Virus record (IMG/VR): IMGVR_UViG_3300031673_000421
Span: 1 to 26,111 of that record
Origin: a virus
Reading direction: 5' to 3' (one strand)
DNA: 26,111 bases
Part shown: in pieces, positions 1 through 7,526 of the stretch
How the letters are laid out: each line of letters opens with the position of its first letter
Numbering within the stretch: position 1 is the stretch's first letter
Program-made: the position numbers and the translations under genes
The notes under the pieces: model-generated
What the model was told of the DNA's origin: nothing
The model's input: only the letters and a program-made list of their open reading frames with translations
Database searches by the model: none

Positions 1-762
1 GTTGTACACGCTGTTGTGATGGATGCGGCTATCATCGATTCCAGCCGCGTAGATGGCCCCTGTCACACAATTGCGAAACTCGTTGTTGGCGATATCGCAG
101 TAGGCCGCCCCTAGCCCCTCGGGGTCCACGTACACCCCATAGCCGCAACCATCGAACTTGCAGCCCTCGATCACGCTCTGCCAGCTGAAGGCCAGCTCCA
201 CGCCGGTCACTATGTCACTGTCAAAGTAACAGTTGCGGATCACGGCGTTATCGCCATACCGCCCGGGACCGAACTCCGCGAAGATGCCGCGCGCCCCCGT
301 GTCCTGCGGCTCGCCCACGAAGGCGAACCCCTCCACGGTCACGTCGCAGGCCCGGATTTCGATGCACCAACCCAGATCCGCGGCCGGCGTCCACAAGACG
401 CCAACCGGACTGGAGGGACACACGCCGATGATGCTCACGCCGGGTACCGTCACGATCACGCTCTCGGCGACCACCGTGGCATAGTCGTTCGGGCCAGCGT
501 ACTGCCAAGTGCCGTTCGCCATCACCAGGATTACGTCACCACGGTACGCCTCACACTTGGTCAACGCAGCCGCCACCGTCGTCAGCGGCGCTTCCGGGTC
601 CGTGCCATCCCGCCTATCGTCGTTATCCACGTAGTTCGGGTCCACATAGAACACGGTTCCCGTAGTATGCGTGCGGAGCCCACGTTCGGTATCGGTCCCT
701 GGCACCCCCATCTGGCCGGGAAACCAAGGCCGCATTCTCGTTAGAGGCAACCCTATGTTCAC
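1..762 (-). CDS. Right-handed parallel beta-helix (pectate-lyase-like) virion protein, 3' end cut by window
   Basis: The frame is open from a GTG at 762-760 to the window edge, giving 254 codons. The GTG is chosen because AGGAGGTGATCT lies just upstream, overlapping the end of the preceding gene 10 bases away. The first ~30 residues (VNIGLPLTRMRPWFPGQMGV and onward) match the start of the upstream neighbour. Next comes a FYVDPN..GTDPEAPLTTVAAAL segment, then beta-helix rungs such as VIRNCYFD, VIEGCKFDGCGYGVY and IANNEFRNC. Right-handed beta-helices in phages are commonly tail spikes, glycan-degrading enzymes or receptor-binding appendages. Its place after the capsid gene suggests a virion-surface protein. 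No catalytic residue can be assigned. It is a tandem paralog of the 773-1756 gene. Confidence 0.75.
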   Translation of the reverse strand, partial: MNIGLPLTRMRPWFPGQMGVPGTDTERGLRTHTTGTVFYVDPNYVDNDDRRDGTDPEAPLTTVAAALTKCEAYRGDVILVMANGTWQYAGPNDYATVVAESVIVTVPGVSIIGVCPSSPVGVLWTPAADLGWCIEIRACDVTVEGFAFVGEPQDTGARGIFAEFGPGRYGDNAVIRNCYFDSDIVTGVELAFSWQSVIEGCKFDGCGYGVYVDPEGLGAAYCDIANNEFRNCVTGAIYAAGIDDSRIHHNSVYN

Positions 763-772
763 AGATCACCTC

Positions 773-1756
773 CTATGTCGGTGGCAGAATGGTGAACCCG
801 TTATCGCCAACTTCCGCTTCGGCGGTGTCCTCAGCCATGTTACCGATCCATACACCAGCACCAGCAGCGCTATCCCAATACCCGCCAACGGTAGAATAGT
901 CGCCCGGGAACACGTTCCCGTAAACAATGTTGTGCCCCTGAGACCCACCACGCAGATCGAGCTTTAGCGCCGAGGCAATCAGCCCGTCCACCGCGAACAC
1001 GTTGCCAGCGAAGACGCTCACGTTGAACCCGACGATGGCCCCCAAGCCACCGATATGGTTGTCATTCTCCCAGAACAGGTTGTTCAGGATCTCGCACTCG
1101 TACGGGCTGGCGTTCGGCGTGCTCGTCACAATGATCGCGAAGGCGCTCGAATCGCCCTGATGCAGCTCCAAGAACTGACAGTTCCGAACCGTCAAGCGGT
1201 GCGGCGCCCCCTGCAACTCGATACCGTACTTACCAGACCAGAACCCGTCGAAGATGCAGTCCTCGATCACGTTCTTGTAGGCCAACCCACCCAGCACGGT
1301 GTCCTGGAGAAGGATCGCCGCAGAACTCGCCGGTACCGTGAACGTGAACCCGCTCACCGTCCAACCGATCTGCCGGATGGTCAGGCACGGGGTCGTCGCC
1401 AGCGCGCTCGTCCAGGTCGGCTGATGCCTCGTATCCCCAGCGCCCACAATGGCCACGTGCGCCGGAGCGGTGATCGGCACCAGCACGCTCTCGGCGATCG
1501 TCGCCTGATTGGCCACCACGATCACGCTGCCCTCGGTCAGAAACGGACTGGCCACCGCGGCCGCTATCGTGCTCAGCGGGTTCTCGGGGTCCGTTCCATC
1601 CGCCGTTGCCGTGGCATTGGGATGTTCATCGTCCACGTACAGCACGATGCCCGTAGGGGCCGTGCGCAAACCGCGCGGCACGTCCGAGCCGGGCACGCCC
1701 ATCTGCCCAGGAAACCAGGGCGCCGCCCTCAAGAGCGGAAGTCCGATTCCGTACAT
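773..1756 (-). CDS. Right-handed parallel beta-helix (pectate-lyase-like) virion protein
   Basis: 327 aa, ATG with GGGAGGGG five bases upstream. Residues 1-35 carry the motif PWFPGQMGVPG followed by RGLRT, shared with the downstream paralog, so this is probably a common attachment segment. Residues ~40-70 hold YVDDEHPN..GTDPENPLSTI, an opening often seen before beta-helix repeats in secreted or phage pectate-lyase-fold proteins. From ~90 to 310, hydrophobic/Asn-rich rungs repeat (IEDCIFDGFW, TVRNCQFLEL, CEILNNLFWENDN, VSVFAGNVFAV, NIVYGNVF). There is no signal peptide. The role as a spike, fibre or head-surface adhesin is inferred from the fold and from the position behind the capsid genes. 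Enzymatic activity is unproven. Confidence 0.75.
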   Translation of the reverse strand: MYGIGLPLLRAAPWFPGQMGVPGSDVPRGLRTAPTGIVLYVDDEHPNATATADGTDPENPLSTIAAAVASPFLTEGSVIVVANQATIAESVLVPITAPAHVAIVGAGDTRHQPTWTSALATTPCLTIRQIGWTVSGFTFTVPASSAAILLQDTVLGGLAYKNVIEDCIFDGFWSGKYGIELQGAPHRLTVRNCQFLELHQGDSSAFAIIVTSTPNASPYECEILNNLFWENDNHIGGLGAIVGFNVSVFAGNVFAVDGLIASALKLDLRGGSQGHNIVYGNVFPGDYSTVGGYWDSAAGAGVWIGNMAEDTAEAEVGDNGFTILPPT

Positions 1757-1802
1757 TGTCCCCTCCCAGCGCGTTCACACGCGCCGTCTTTGATCATACC
1801 GC

Positions 1803-2069
1803 CTATTCGTCCGTGGGTCGCCAGATCGGCGGCGCGTAGTTGGGCTTCAGCGGGTCCGTGCTCTGCAGCTTCGGAAACCCGCCCTGCAACTCCGCCACCC
1901 GCTGCCTGGTGACGATCGACTCCAGCCGCCCAGTCGGGTCCGTCTGAATGTACGGCGTGGGATCGGCCAACTCGTAGCTGTCCCCAACCGCCACCAGCCC
2001 CAGCAGGGCGGCGTGCTCCGGACCACCGTGCTCGATGATTCGGTACGGCGGTTTCTTTTCTCTTGCCAT
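1803..2069 (-). CDS. Small hypothetical protein of the head module (88 aa)
   Basis: The start is the ATG at 2069-2067 (MAREKKPPYRIIEHGG), preceded by GGGGGAGCGAGAG. The frame is open further upstream but without a ribosome site. The product is hydrophilic and basic at the N terminus, with Pro-rich stretches (ADPTPYIQTDP, KPNYAPPIW) and no membrane segment. I do not recognise the family. It lies between the major capsid gene and the beta-helix genes on the same strand, so a head-completion or connector role is possible but unsupported. Confidence 0.6.
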   Translation of the reverse strand: MAREKKPPYRIIEHGGPEHAALLGLVAVGDSYELADPTPYIQTDPTGRLESIVTRQRVAELQGGFPKLQSTDPLKPNYAPPIWRPTDE

Positions 2070-2099
2070 CTCTCGCTCCCCCGTTTCTTGTGTCCCCCG

Positions 2100-2128
2100 C
2101 TGGGCTCCTGCCCGCTGCAAGAGCCCAG
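2100..2128 (-). terminator. Hairpin 30 nt downstream of the capsid gene (terminator-like or mRNA-stabilising)
   Basis: CTGGGCTC and GAGCCCAG form a perfect 8-bp stem around a 13-nt loop on the minus strand. It starts about 30 nt after the major capsid stop codon and ends before the next ribosome site. No U-tract follows, so it is more likely a 3' mRNA-stability or processing hairpin, or a weak terminator, than a canonical intrinsic terminator. Confidence 0.4.
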
Positions 2129-2157
2129 GTCATCCAGCCATGTCCGGCTCTCTCACG

Positions 2158-3297
2158 TTACGGCGCCGTGCCGCTGGAGTAGAAGCACCCGTTCGCGTCG
2201 AACATGTTGCCCTCGTTCGTGACGCCCACAGTCGTGTCGATGTACGTGCCCCACTCGTCGTGGACCTTGATCACGACGTTGCCCGTGGCGAAGTCCCCCA
2301 TGATCGGGGCCACGTCCGCCCCAGCGCCCAGCATGGTCGCCACGCTCTCCATGTCGCTTTTCTTGCGAAGGATCATGGGAGCCGGAACGCCCTGCCGCCT
2401 GGCCAGCACGAACGGGACGATCCCGCTAGTCTGCCAGTCCGTGAAAGCGTACCAGGGCAGGTTCGGAGCCGCGCCAGCGATGTACGGGTCCTCGATGGGA
2501 GTGAAATCGCCAGCCACGACGTTGACCGCGTTGGTCGCCAGCTCGGGCACCAACTGCGACTGCCGGATCGTGCGCACCTGATCGACCAGCCCCGGATGGT
2601 ACACCAGGTAGGTCATGGTGGCCGAGATCGGCTGCGCATCGGCATCGACCCGCTGGTTGAAGGCCATCCGCGCCGTCGAAATGCGCGCAGAGGTCAACCG
2701 CCCAGTGGTCGAGTAGAGCGCCCCGAGCAGAACCAACCGAGCGATGGTCGTCGCGTTGGTGTACATCCGGCTCACGTACTTCTCAAGCGTCCGCCGCGCC
2801 GCCTGGCCCATGTTGCGGGCCTGATCGGTCAGGTAGCCGATGTCGTCGTTGACCAGGGTCTCCATGCTAAACTCAAACTGTTTCTCCCACTTGTAGACCC
2901 TGTACTGCCGCTTGACGGCATCGTCCACGGAGCCCGCTCGCGCCTCGCCCTTCTCGCCCACGTACTCCAGATCGTCCAGGCTACCACGGTTCTGATAGCG
3001 CGTGACCTGCATGAAGTTGGGCAAGGTGTCGGGCTTCACCAACGGCTCGAACGCGAACCGCTTGGCGTTGTACGGACCCCACATCTCGCGCTGCACGAAC
3101 TCCTGGATGGCGTAGGTAAAGTCCGCCGAGATCATGACCTCGCCCAGTCGCTCGGGCATGATCTGCGGGTCGAGTCCGTTCAACCCGCGATCCAGGTACT
3201 GGAACATCTCCCTTGACTCAGCGATCCGGCTCTCCAGCCCCTGCCTCTGCAGCTGGAGTGCGCGCAACTCGCTAAGCATCCCAACGATTCGTCGCAT
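2158..3297 (-). CDS. Major capsid protein, HK97-fold
   Basis: 379 aa, ATG with GAGGAGG upstream. The length and layout fit an HK97-type capsid subunit: a charged, probably helical N-terminal segment (residues 1-45), then a long alpha/beta region with blocks such as FVQREMWGPYNAKRFAFEPL, KWEKQFEFSMETLVNDDIGYL and ARRTLEKYVSRMYTNA, and a C-terminal beta-rich region (VVIKVHDEWGTY). The N-terminal segment is too short to be a full scaffold, and scaffold and protease functions are encoded upstream at 4520-6298. Its place after protease and decoration-like genes is the usual head-gene order. I assign it as the capsid lattice subunit from gene order and overall sequence character, resembling Mu-type major head proteins. 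A post-capsid hairpin follows. Confidence 0.8.
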   Translation of the reverse strand: MRRIVGMLSELRALQLQRQGLESRIAESREMFQYLDRGLNGLDPQIMPERLGEVMISADFTYAIQEFVQREMWGPYNAKRFAFEPLVKPDTLPNFMQVTRYQNRGSLDDLEYVGEKGEARAGSVDDAVKRQYRVYKWEKQFEFSMETLVNDDIGYLTDQARNMGQAARRTLEKYVSRMYTNATTIARLVLLGALYSTTGRLTSARISTARMAFNQRVDADAQPISATMTYLVYHPGLVDQVRTIRQSQLVPELATNAVNVVAGDFTPIEDPYIAGAAPNLPWYAFTDWQTSGIVPFVLARRQGVPAPMILRKKSDMESVATMLGAGADVAPIMGDFATGNVVIKVHDEWGTYIDTTVGVTNEGNMFDANGCFYSSGTAP

Positions 3298-3336
3298 TGT
3301 TTGTCCTCCTCTGCCTGGCCGCGCCCGCCGCGCGAC

Positions 3337-3915
3337 CTATTTCAGCAAAACGCACACTTCAGCTTCGACCAACTCGTTCGCCCAAGTCAGTGGCCAGATG
3401 GCCGCCACATTCGGCCCGCCCACACCCGCGTCCAGATATTCGTCCTGATCGTACCAGAGCCAGCCCGCCAACGGGTTCACGAGGCCATCGTTATTGAGCG
3501 CGCTCAGACTCAACGTCACGCCGGAAGTCAGCGGATCGCTGTCATCCACGTACACCGGCTGGCCGATGATGGGCGCGATCTCAAACGTGGCTGCCGCCCT
3601 CTGGTCGTAGGTCAACACACTGGCCACATACGCCCTCACGATCATCCCGCGTGCGACGTTCATCTGCACCAAGCCGGTAGTCCGATAGTGCACCACCACG
3701 CCTGTCAACTGGCCCACTTGCCGCCCGTCCGCGACAGTCTGCCCGCCAATCGCCAACACAGGATGCAGCCCATCGGCCAGGATATCCTTGTCGCCGGCAC
3801 CGTCCGACTCGCTATTCAGCCCCTCTGGCCATAGATCGGCCAGAGCGACTTGCCTCTCGATATAGGGGCCGCTCGATCCCTGCCAATCCGTTCCGCTCAG
3901 GAAATCATCCGGCAT
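3337..3915 (-). CDS. Probable capsid decoration/cement protein, paralog A
   Basis: 192 aa, closely related along its whole length to the next gene upstream (3928-4488). Both start with an acidic segment then WQGSSGPY, and share LHPxxAIGGQTxADGRQVGQL, a central beta-rich part (IIGQPVYVDDSDPLTSGVTL), and NPLAGWLWYDQDEYLDAGVGG near the C terminus. The GQPVYVDDS...GVTLSLSA...NPLAGW pattern resembles small beta-barrel capsid cement proteins (DUF2190-like). I judge that from memory of the pattern, not from a search. Position between the protease/scaffold gene and the capsid gene agrees. The reason for two copies is unknown. One may decorate a different lattice position or vertex. Confidence 0.6.
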   Translation of the reverse strand: MPDDFLSGTDWQGSSGPYIERQVALADLWPEGLNSESDGAGDKDILADGLHPVLAIGGQTVADGRQVGQLTGVVVHYRTTGLVQMNVARGMIVRAYVASVLTYDQRAAATFEIAPIIGQPVYVDDSDPLTSGVTLSLSALNNDGLVNPLAGWLWYDQDEYLDAGVGGPNVAAIWPLTWANELVEAEVCVLLK

Positions 3916-3927
3916 GTTGTTCCTCCC

Positions 3928-4488
3928 CTACTTCATGAGCACGTAAACGTCGTACTCGGCGAACGCCACCGACCATGCCTTCGGCCACAAGGCCGCCGCG
4001 TTCGCTCCGCCGACGCCGCTGTCCAGGTACTCGTCCTGATCGTACCAGAGCCAACCGGCCAGCGGGTTCACAGTACCCGCGCTGTTCGTCGCGGCAAGGC
4101 TCAGCGTCACGCCGGCACTCAGGGCCGCGCTATCGTCCACGTACACCGGCTGACCGATCACCGGAGCCGCCTCGTAGGTATCCGGATGCGCCCGGATGTT
4201 GGCAACCTTGGCCTTGACGATCATGCCCTTGGCGATATTCACCTGCACGAGATTGGCGTTCTCGTAACTCACCACGACCCCGCACAACTGGCCAACCTGG
4301 CGACCGTCCGCCGCCGTTTGCCCACCGATGGCCACGATCGGATGCAAACCGCCGGCCAGGATGTCCTTGTTGCCGCCGCCCACTTCGGACGCCAGTCCCT
4401 CGGGCCAGATGTCCGCCGTAGATAGCATCCGATTCACATACGGCCCGCTTGAACCCTGCCAATCAGGCCCATGCACAAACTCGTCCAT
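3928..4488 (-). CDS. Probable capsid decoration/cement protein, paralog B
   Basis: 186 aa, ATG preceded by GGAGGTCTTCA. It aligns with the 3337-3915 product with almost no gaps, apart from a six-residue difference near residues 30-40 and 100-110. Shared blocks include DWQGSSGPY, KDILAxGLHP, AIGGQTxADGRQVGQL, GQPVYVDDS and NPLAGWLWYDQDEYLD. It appears soluble, with no membrane segment. The pair arose by tandem duplication. The genes have diverged in the surface-exposed acidic positions but keep the core. Inferred role: stabilising the capsid lattice, from neighbours and beta-rich composition. Confidence 0.6.
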   Translation of the reverse strand: MDEFVHGPDWQGSSGPYVNRMLSTADIWPEGLASEVGGGNKDILAGGLHPIVAIGGQTAADGRQVGQLCGVVVSYENANLVQVNIAKGMIVKAKVANIRAHPDTYEAAPVIGQPVYVDDSAALSAGVTLSLAATNSAGTVNPLAGWLWYDQDEYLDSGVGGANAAALWPKAWSVAFAEYDVYVLMK

Positions 4489-4502
4489 TGAAGACCTCCT
4501 AC

Positions 4503-4516
4503 CCGCTATCTAGCGG
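4503..4516. repeat. Short inverted repeat between protease and decoration genes
   Basis: CCGCTATCTAGCGG is a perfect 6-bp inverted repeat with a 2-base centre, in the 31-base gap between the protease/scaffold stop and the next ribosome site. It could be a small mRNA-processing or attenuation hairpin. No U-tract follows. Confidence 0.3.
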
Positions 4517-4519
4517 TGT

Positions 4520-6298
4520 TTATACCTGCCGACCCGTGTACTTGGTGATAACCGCCTTGGAGCGCTCCGCGAACTCCTCGCTGGTCAGAGGACCTTGAGG
4601 CCCCGCAGACTGATCGCCCTCCGATAGTGCCCAGGGCCGCCCCGCGCGCGTGGCCTGCTGGAGCCACGTCTTCTGCTCGGCGATCCGTGCAGTAACGGCC
4701 GCTTCGTCGAGAAAGGCGATCTCGGCCAGGAGGCCGGTCAGCGCCTCGGGCAGCTTGGCCGTCGCACAGAGTTCCCGCACTCGCTCCGCGCTCACGGTGA
4801 CGATCTCCGGCTCCGCCTCTGCGGTTGGCTCGACAACCGGTTCCGTGACAACTGGCTCGGTCACGACTGGCTCGACGGTCTCGGGGACCTCCGCCTCGGC
4901 GATAGCCTCCTGCACCAAGTCAGCGAGCACCGCGTCCTCCGCCTTCGCCTCTTCCAGCGCCTTACGCAGAGCCTCCATCAGTTTCGCCCTATCCACCTTC
5001 ACAATGTTCACCTCCTGCCGGGCATCCGGCGTACCGCTTTCCGCCAGGCCCACGGCCCTGCCGCCGGCCCCGGCATGACTCACCCAGTCCACGTTCCGGG
5101 CTACCGTGAATCGCTCCACCAGCGAGCCCTTGCGCCCGTCCCGCTCAAACCCCTTGCGCACCAGTCCGTCGCCGAGAATACTGCATTCCAGCTTGTCCAG
5201 CAGGCCCAGCTCGGCCAGGTTGCGGGCCCTCTCGGCAAAGGCCGGGTCGTGCACCGCGACCTGGAACATGGCCCCGCCGCTGTCGCTATAGCCCACGTGC
5301 GGACCCACCGTGCTCACCCAGTTCTCGTTCGAGCGCTGGTCCTCGCGGTGGTCAACCTCGTGCATCTTGGTCCCTTCCCAGATGCGGATGGAGTCGCCGC
5401 GCAGGGTTTCGTCCGGATAGTAGTGACCGTCCTTCGTATTGCCCCAGCCAGGACGGATAAGCTCGGCGATGAGCGTCAGGGGCCCTTGCCTGTTATCCCC
5501 CTCAGCCAGGCGGATCACCCGCCCCACGGTGGCCTCGGCCAGGACCTCCGGCTCGCCCACCGGCTCGGCCTCTATGGTCGGCTCCTCGAAGGCCACGCTC
5601 AGTTCGGTTTCCATCTCCGTCAACAGGGCGCGGATCTTGGCGATGCGCTCCTGAGGAGTGGCCGCCGTTTGACCATCCTCCGCGAAGCTCCAAACGTCCA
5701 GAATATTACTCACCATCTGTTGGAACTGATCTGTCACCGCTCGCACGTTCTTGGCCTTGGCATCAACCTCACGACGAGCGCGCAAGTCCGCGAATGTGAA
5801 CACGCCGTAAGGCACCCACCCAGGACGCATTCCAGGCACTTCGGCCTCATTATCATCCTCGGCCATGCTCTCCGCGGTTGGCACTTCCATGTCCTCGGCT
5901 TTGTAGAGCGCTTTCAGCGCGCGGGTTGCTTTGGCCTTGTCCGGCCCCTCGTACTTATTGCCCCGGTATCCGCCGTGCAGGGCTGCCCACGCCGCGCCCA
6001 TCAGCCGATGATCGGGAGTCCCGTTCTTCTTGACCTGGAGGTGCCAAGTACTCGGGCTATCGGCGTCCTCCACAACGAGAAAGTCACTCGCCGGATAGTC
6101 CTTGCCGCCGACCGTCTTGTCCGCTTCCGCCACCGCCGCGTTGGCGATGCGGATGGCCCGCCCCTCGCATTCCTCGGTGCTACCATCGTCGGCCAGACAG
6201 GCTTTAAGGGCGCTGTTCGCCGTGGCAACCCACTGCCGCTTGCCCTTGTCGCTCAGGCCCTTCTTGTGCCGCTCTACGTCAGTCAAGGTCCAAGGCAT
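4520..6298 (-). CDS. Head maturation protease fused to ChaB/XkdF-like N terminus and scaffold-like tail
   Basis: 592 aa, ATG with AGGAGG upstream. Residues 1-58 (MPWTLTDVERHKKGLSDKGK, ending EGRAIRIANAA) match the ChaB-like N terminus seen in Mu-like and PBSX-like head genes. Residues ~70-135 hold an XkdF-type segment (HRLMGAAWAALHGGYRGNKY). Residues ~255-420 form a prohead-protease-like domain: KMHEVDH (H313, H317) and the DKLECSILGDG turn (S373) are candidate catalytic residues, and DWVSHAGAGG follows. Residues ~435-550 are Glu/Ala/Pro-rich with repeated VVTEP units, like a scaffold core that is degraded during maturation. Combining metallo/ChaB-like, protease and scaffold parts in one chain implies that the protease removes its own scaffold during capsid maturation. 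Confidence 0.7.
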   Translation of the reverse strand: MPWTLTDVERHKKGLSDKGKRQWVATANSALKACLADDGSTEECEGRAIRIANAAVAEADKTVGGKDYPASDFLVVEDADSPSTWHLQVKKNGTPDHRLMGAAWAALHGGYRGNKYEGPDKAKATRALKALYKAEDMEVPTAESMAEDDNEAEVPGMRPGWVPYGVFTFADLRARREVDAKAKNVRAVTDQFQQMVSNILDVWSFAEDGQTAATPQERIAKIRALLTEMETELSVAFEEPTIEAEPVGEPEVLAEATVGRVIRLAEGDNRQGPLTLIAELIRPGWGNTKDGHYYPDETLRGDSIRIWEGTKMHEVDHREDQRSNENWVSTVGPHVGYSDSGGAMFQVAVHDPAFAERARNLAELGLLDKLECSILGDGLVRKGFERDGRKGSLVERFTVARNVDWVSHAGAGGRAVGLAESGTPDARQEVNIVKVDRAKLMEALRKALEEAKAEDAVLADLVQEAIAEAEVPETVEPVVTEPVVTEPVVEPTAEAEPEIVTVSAERVRELCATAKLPEALTGLLAEIAFLDEAAVTARIAEQKTWLQQATRAGRPWALSEGDQSAGPQGPLTSEEFAERSKAVITKYTGRQV

Positions 6299-6312
6299 AG
6301 TCGCCTCCTAGT

Positions 6313-6711
6313 TTAGATGGGTCGGGCAATGATCGTTACGACCGTGTTGCCCGCCTGAGCCACCGGAGCCCCGGACGTGCCGCTCCGTACCTTCAGGTAG
6401 CGGCAGGCCATGAAACTGTACGGGTCCAGAGCCTCCATCGAGCTGGCCACCACGCCGGCCAACGCCACCTCGACGCCGCTCAGGCGCAGGTCGGTGTAGA
6501 CCACGCCATCGTAGGACCCCTGGAACGTGACCGCGTTGGTGTCCCAAGCCGCGTCCATCTGCAAGCCCACCGGAACGCCGATGGCCCGCAGATCGGCCAC
6601 GCCGCTCAGGCTCTCCGTGTCGAGGATCGTCACAGTCGTCGCGCCCTGGGGCGCAGGAGGGGCCTCGAAGATCACGCCGTTGGTCGCTTTGGTCGGCCCG
6701 CGCTCGCCCAT
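6313..6711 (-). CDS. Hypothetical structural protein (132 aa)
   Basis: The start ATG (6711-6709) overlaps the stop region of the upstream gene by design: GGGGGAGGCG sits inside the upstream gene's last codons, so the two genes are probably translationally coupled. The product is rich in beta-type residues (VTILDTESLSGVADLRAIGV, FQGSYDGVVYTDL, YLKVRSGTSG), with few charges and no membrane segment. WDTNAVTFQGSYDG resembles small phage beta-sandwich proteins. I do not recognise the family. A virion accessory or vertex protein is possible given the neighbours. Confidence 0.6.
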   Translation of the reverse strand: MGERGPTKATNGVIFEAPPAPQGATTVTILDTESLSGVADLRAIGVPVGLQMDAAWDTNAVTFQGSYDGVVYTDLRLSGVEVALAGVVASSMEALDPYSFMACRYLKVRSGTSGAPVAQAGNTVVTIIARPI

Positions 6712-6712
6712 G

Positions 6713-7189
6713 CTACGCCTCCCCCTGGCTCAGCTTCACGAGGATTCCGAGCGCGCCGGGATCGCCCACCACGCCGCTCTCCCTGGCCATGATCCGGCAC
6801 CGCTCGGCCCCCAACTTGTGCAGCAGGATCGGCCCGTAGGCGATACCCTGGTCCGCCACGGCCTCCTCCTCGTAGGACTCGTAGGCCGTCTGCACGTTGT
6901 CGATGGTCGTGGTGCCCACGACCACGGCCGCAACCTGCTCCGCCGTCTCTGTAAACCAGCTGAGCACGCCGGCCACGTCCGCGCTGTACGGGCTGTACTG
7001 CACCTGCCAGTCGAAGGCGTTGTCGTCCGCCTCCGGCTCGTAGGTGAAATAGAGCATCATGGCGTCGTAACCGGCCACGCTGAACTCCACCGGATCCGGG
7101 TCCCAGGCCCCCGCCGCTGGAAGGATTGCCAGGACGCGCGCCACAACCGTCGGCCCACTGTATGCGCTCGGCCCATATCCGATAGACAT
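6713..7189 (-). CDS. Hypothetical structural protein (158 aa)
   Basis: The start is the ATG at 7189-7187 (MSIGYGPSAYSG), preceded by GAGAGGTG. An in-frame GTG two codons upstream lies inside that ribosome site and is rejected. The protein has a Thr/Val/Ala-rich beta-type pattern (MLYFTYEPEADDNAFDWQVQ, AAVVVGTTTIDNVQ) and looks like a relative of the 132-aa gene next to it in general style, though no clear alignment is visible. It is the first gene after the promoter-terminator pair at 7204-7305, so its expression should depend on readthrough of that terminator. Confidence 0.6.
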   Translation of the reverse strand: MSIGYGPSAYSGPTVVARVLAILPAAGAWDPDPVEFSVAGYDAMMLYFTYEPEADDNAFDWQVQYSPYSADVAGVLSWFTETAEQVAAVVVGTTTIDNVQTAYESYEEEAVADQGIAYGPILLHKLGAERCRIMARESGVVGDPGALGILVKLSQGEA

Positions 7190-7203
7190 AATCACCTCTC
7201 AGG

Positions 7204-7252
7204 CACAAAAAAACGGGGCCACGGCCCGCTGGTGTGCAGGCCGCGCCCCGTT
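7204..7252 (-). terminator. Strong intrinsic terminator just upstream of virion genes
   Basis: On the minus strand AACGGGGC pairs with GCCCCGTT, with an inner GCGGCC/GGCCGT helix, and the stem runs straight into T7. It lies ~20 nt downstream of a predicted transcription start and ~15 nt upstream of the next gene's start, so it should stop transcripts before they reach the 6713-7189 gene unless it is overridden. Confidence 0.85.
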
Positions 7253-7276
7253 ATGGTGACGCTAGGTTACAAGGGC

Positions 7277-7305
7277 ATCATACGATATATGTCACAAATT
7301 GTCAA
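7277..7305 (-). promoter_or_regulatory. Sigma-70-type promoter with TGTGACA spacer motif
   Basis: TTGACA (7305-7300), 17-bp spacer, TATGAT (7282-7277). The -35 box overlaps the stop codon of the 7302-7526 gene. The predicted start is near 7270, so the first ~20 nt lead directly into the terminator. The spacer contains TGTGACATATAT at the same register as the promoter at 20469-20497. Confidence 0.75.
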
Positions 7306-7526
7306 CTATCCAGCCGCCCATTCCCGGCCAGCGCCTCCAGCAGATCGACCGTGCTGCCCATGCTCCGCGGCTCCAGGTGCACTACGCGAGGCTCAGTCCA
7401 GATGCGCGGCACGCCGCCGCAGAATGCCACCGTGATCTGGACGACGATATGGCCGTCGTTCCGACAGCCGGCCACACTACGCAGGCGGGCCAGGAGGTTG
7501 TCCCACTGCTGGACGCTATCGCTCAC
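7302..7526 (-). CDS. Hypothetical protein (74 aa), translationally coupled to gpF-like gene
   Basis: The start is the GTG at 7526-7524, which overlaps the TGA of the upstream gpF-like gene in a GTGA junction, with AGGAGGGG nine bases before it. A longer reading from an upstream ATG would overlap the neighbour by 90 bases and is rejected. The protein has an amphipathic N terminus (SVQQWDNLLARLRSVAGCRN) and the strand-like HIVVQITVAFCGGVPRIW, and ends GSTVDLLEALAGNGRLDS. Family unknown. Confidence 0.6.
   Translation of the reverse strand: MSDSVQQWDNLLARLRSVAGCRNDGHIVVQITVAFCGGVPRIWTEPRVVHLEPRSMGSTVDLLEALAGNGRLDS

Noticed and set aside
5075-6316. Long plus-strand frame (413 codons) opposite the protease/scaffold gene
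   Set aside because: It is a mirror of a well-supported minus-strand gene with a ribosome site and recognisable domains. Its translation is His/Arg/Leu-rich without family features.
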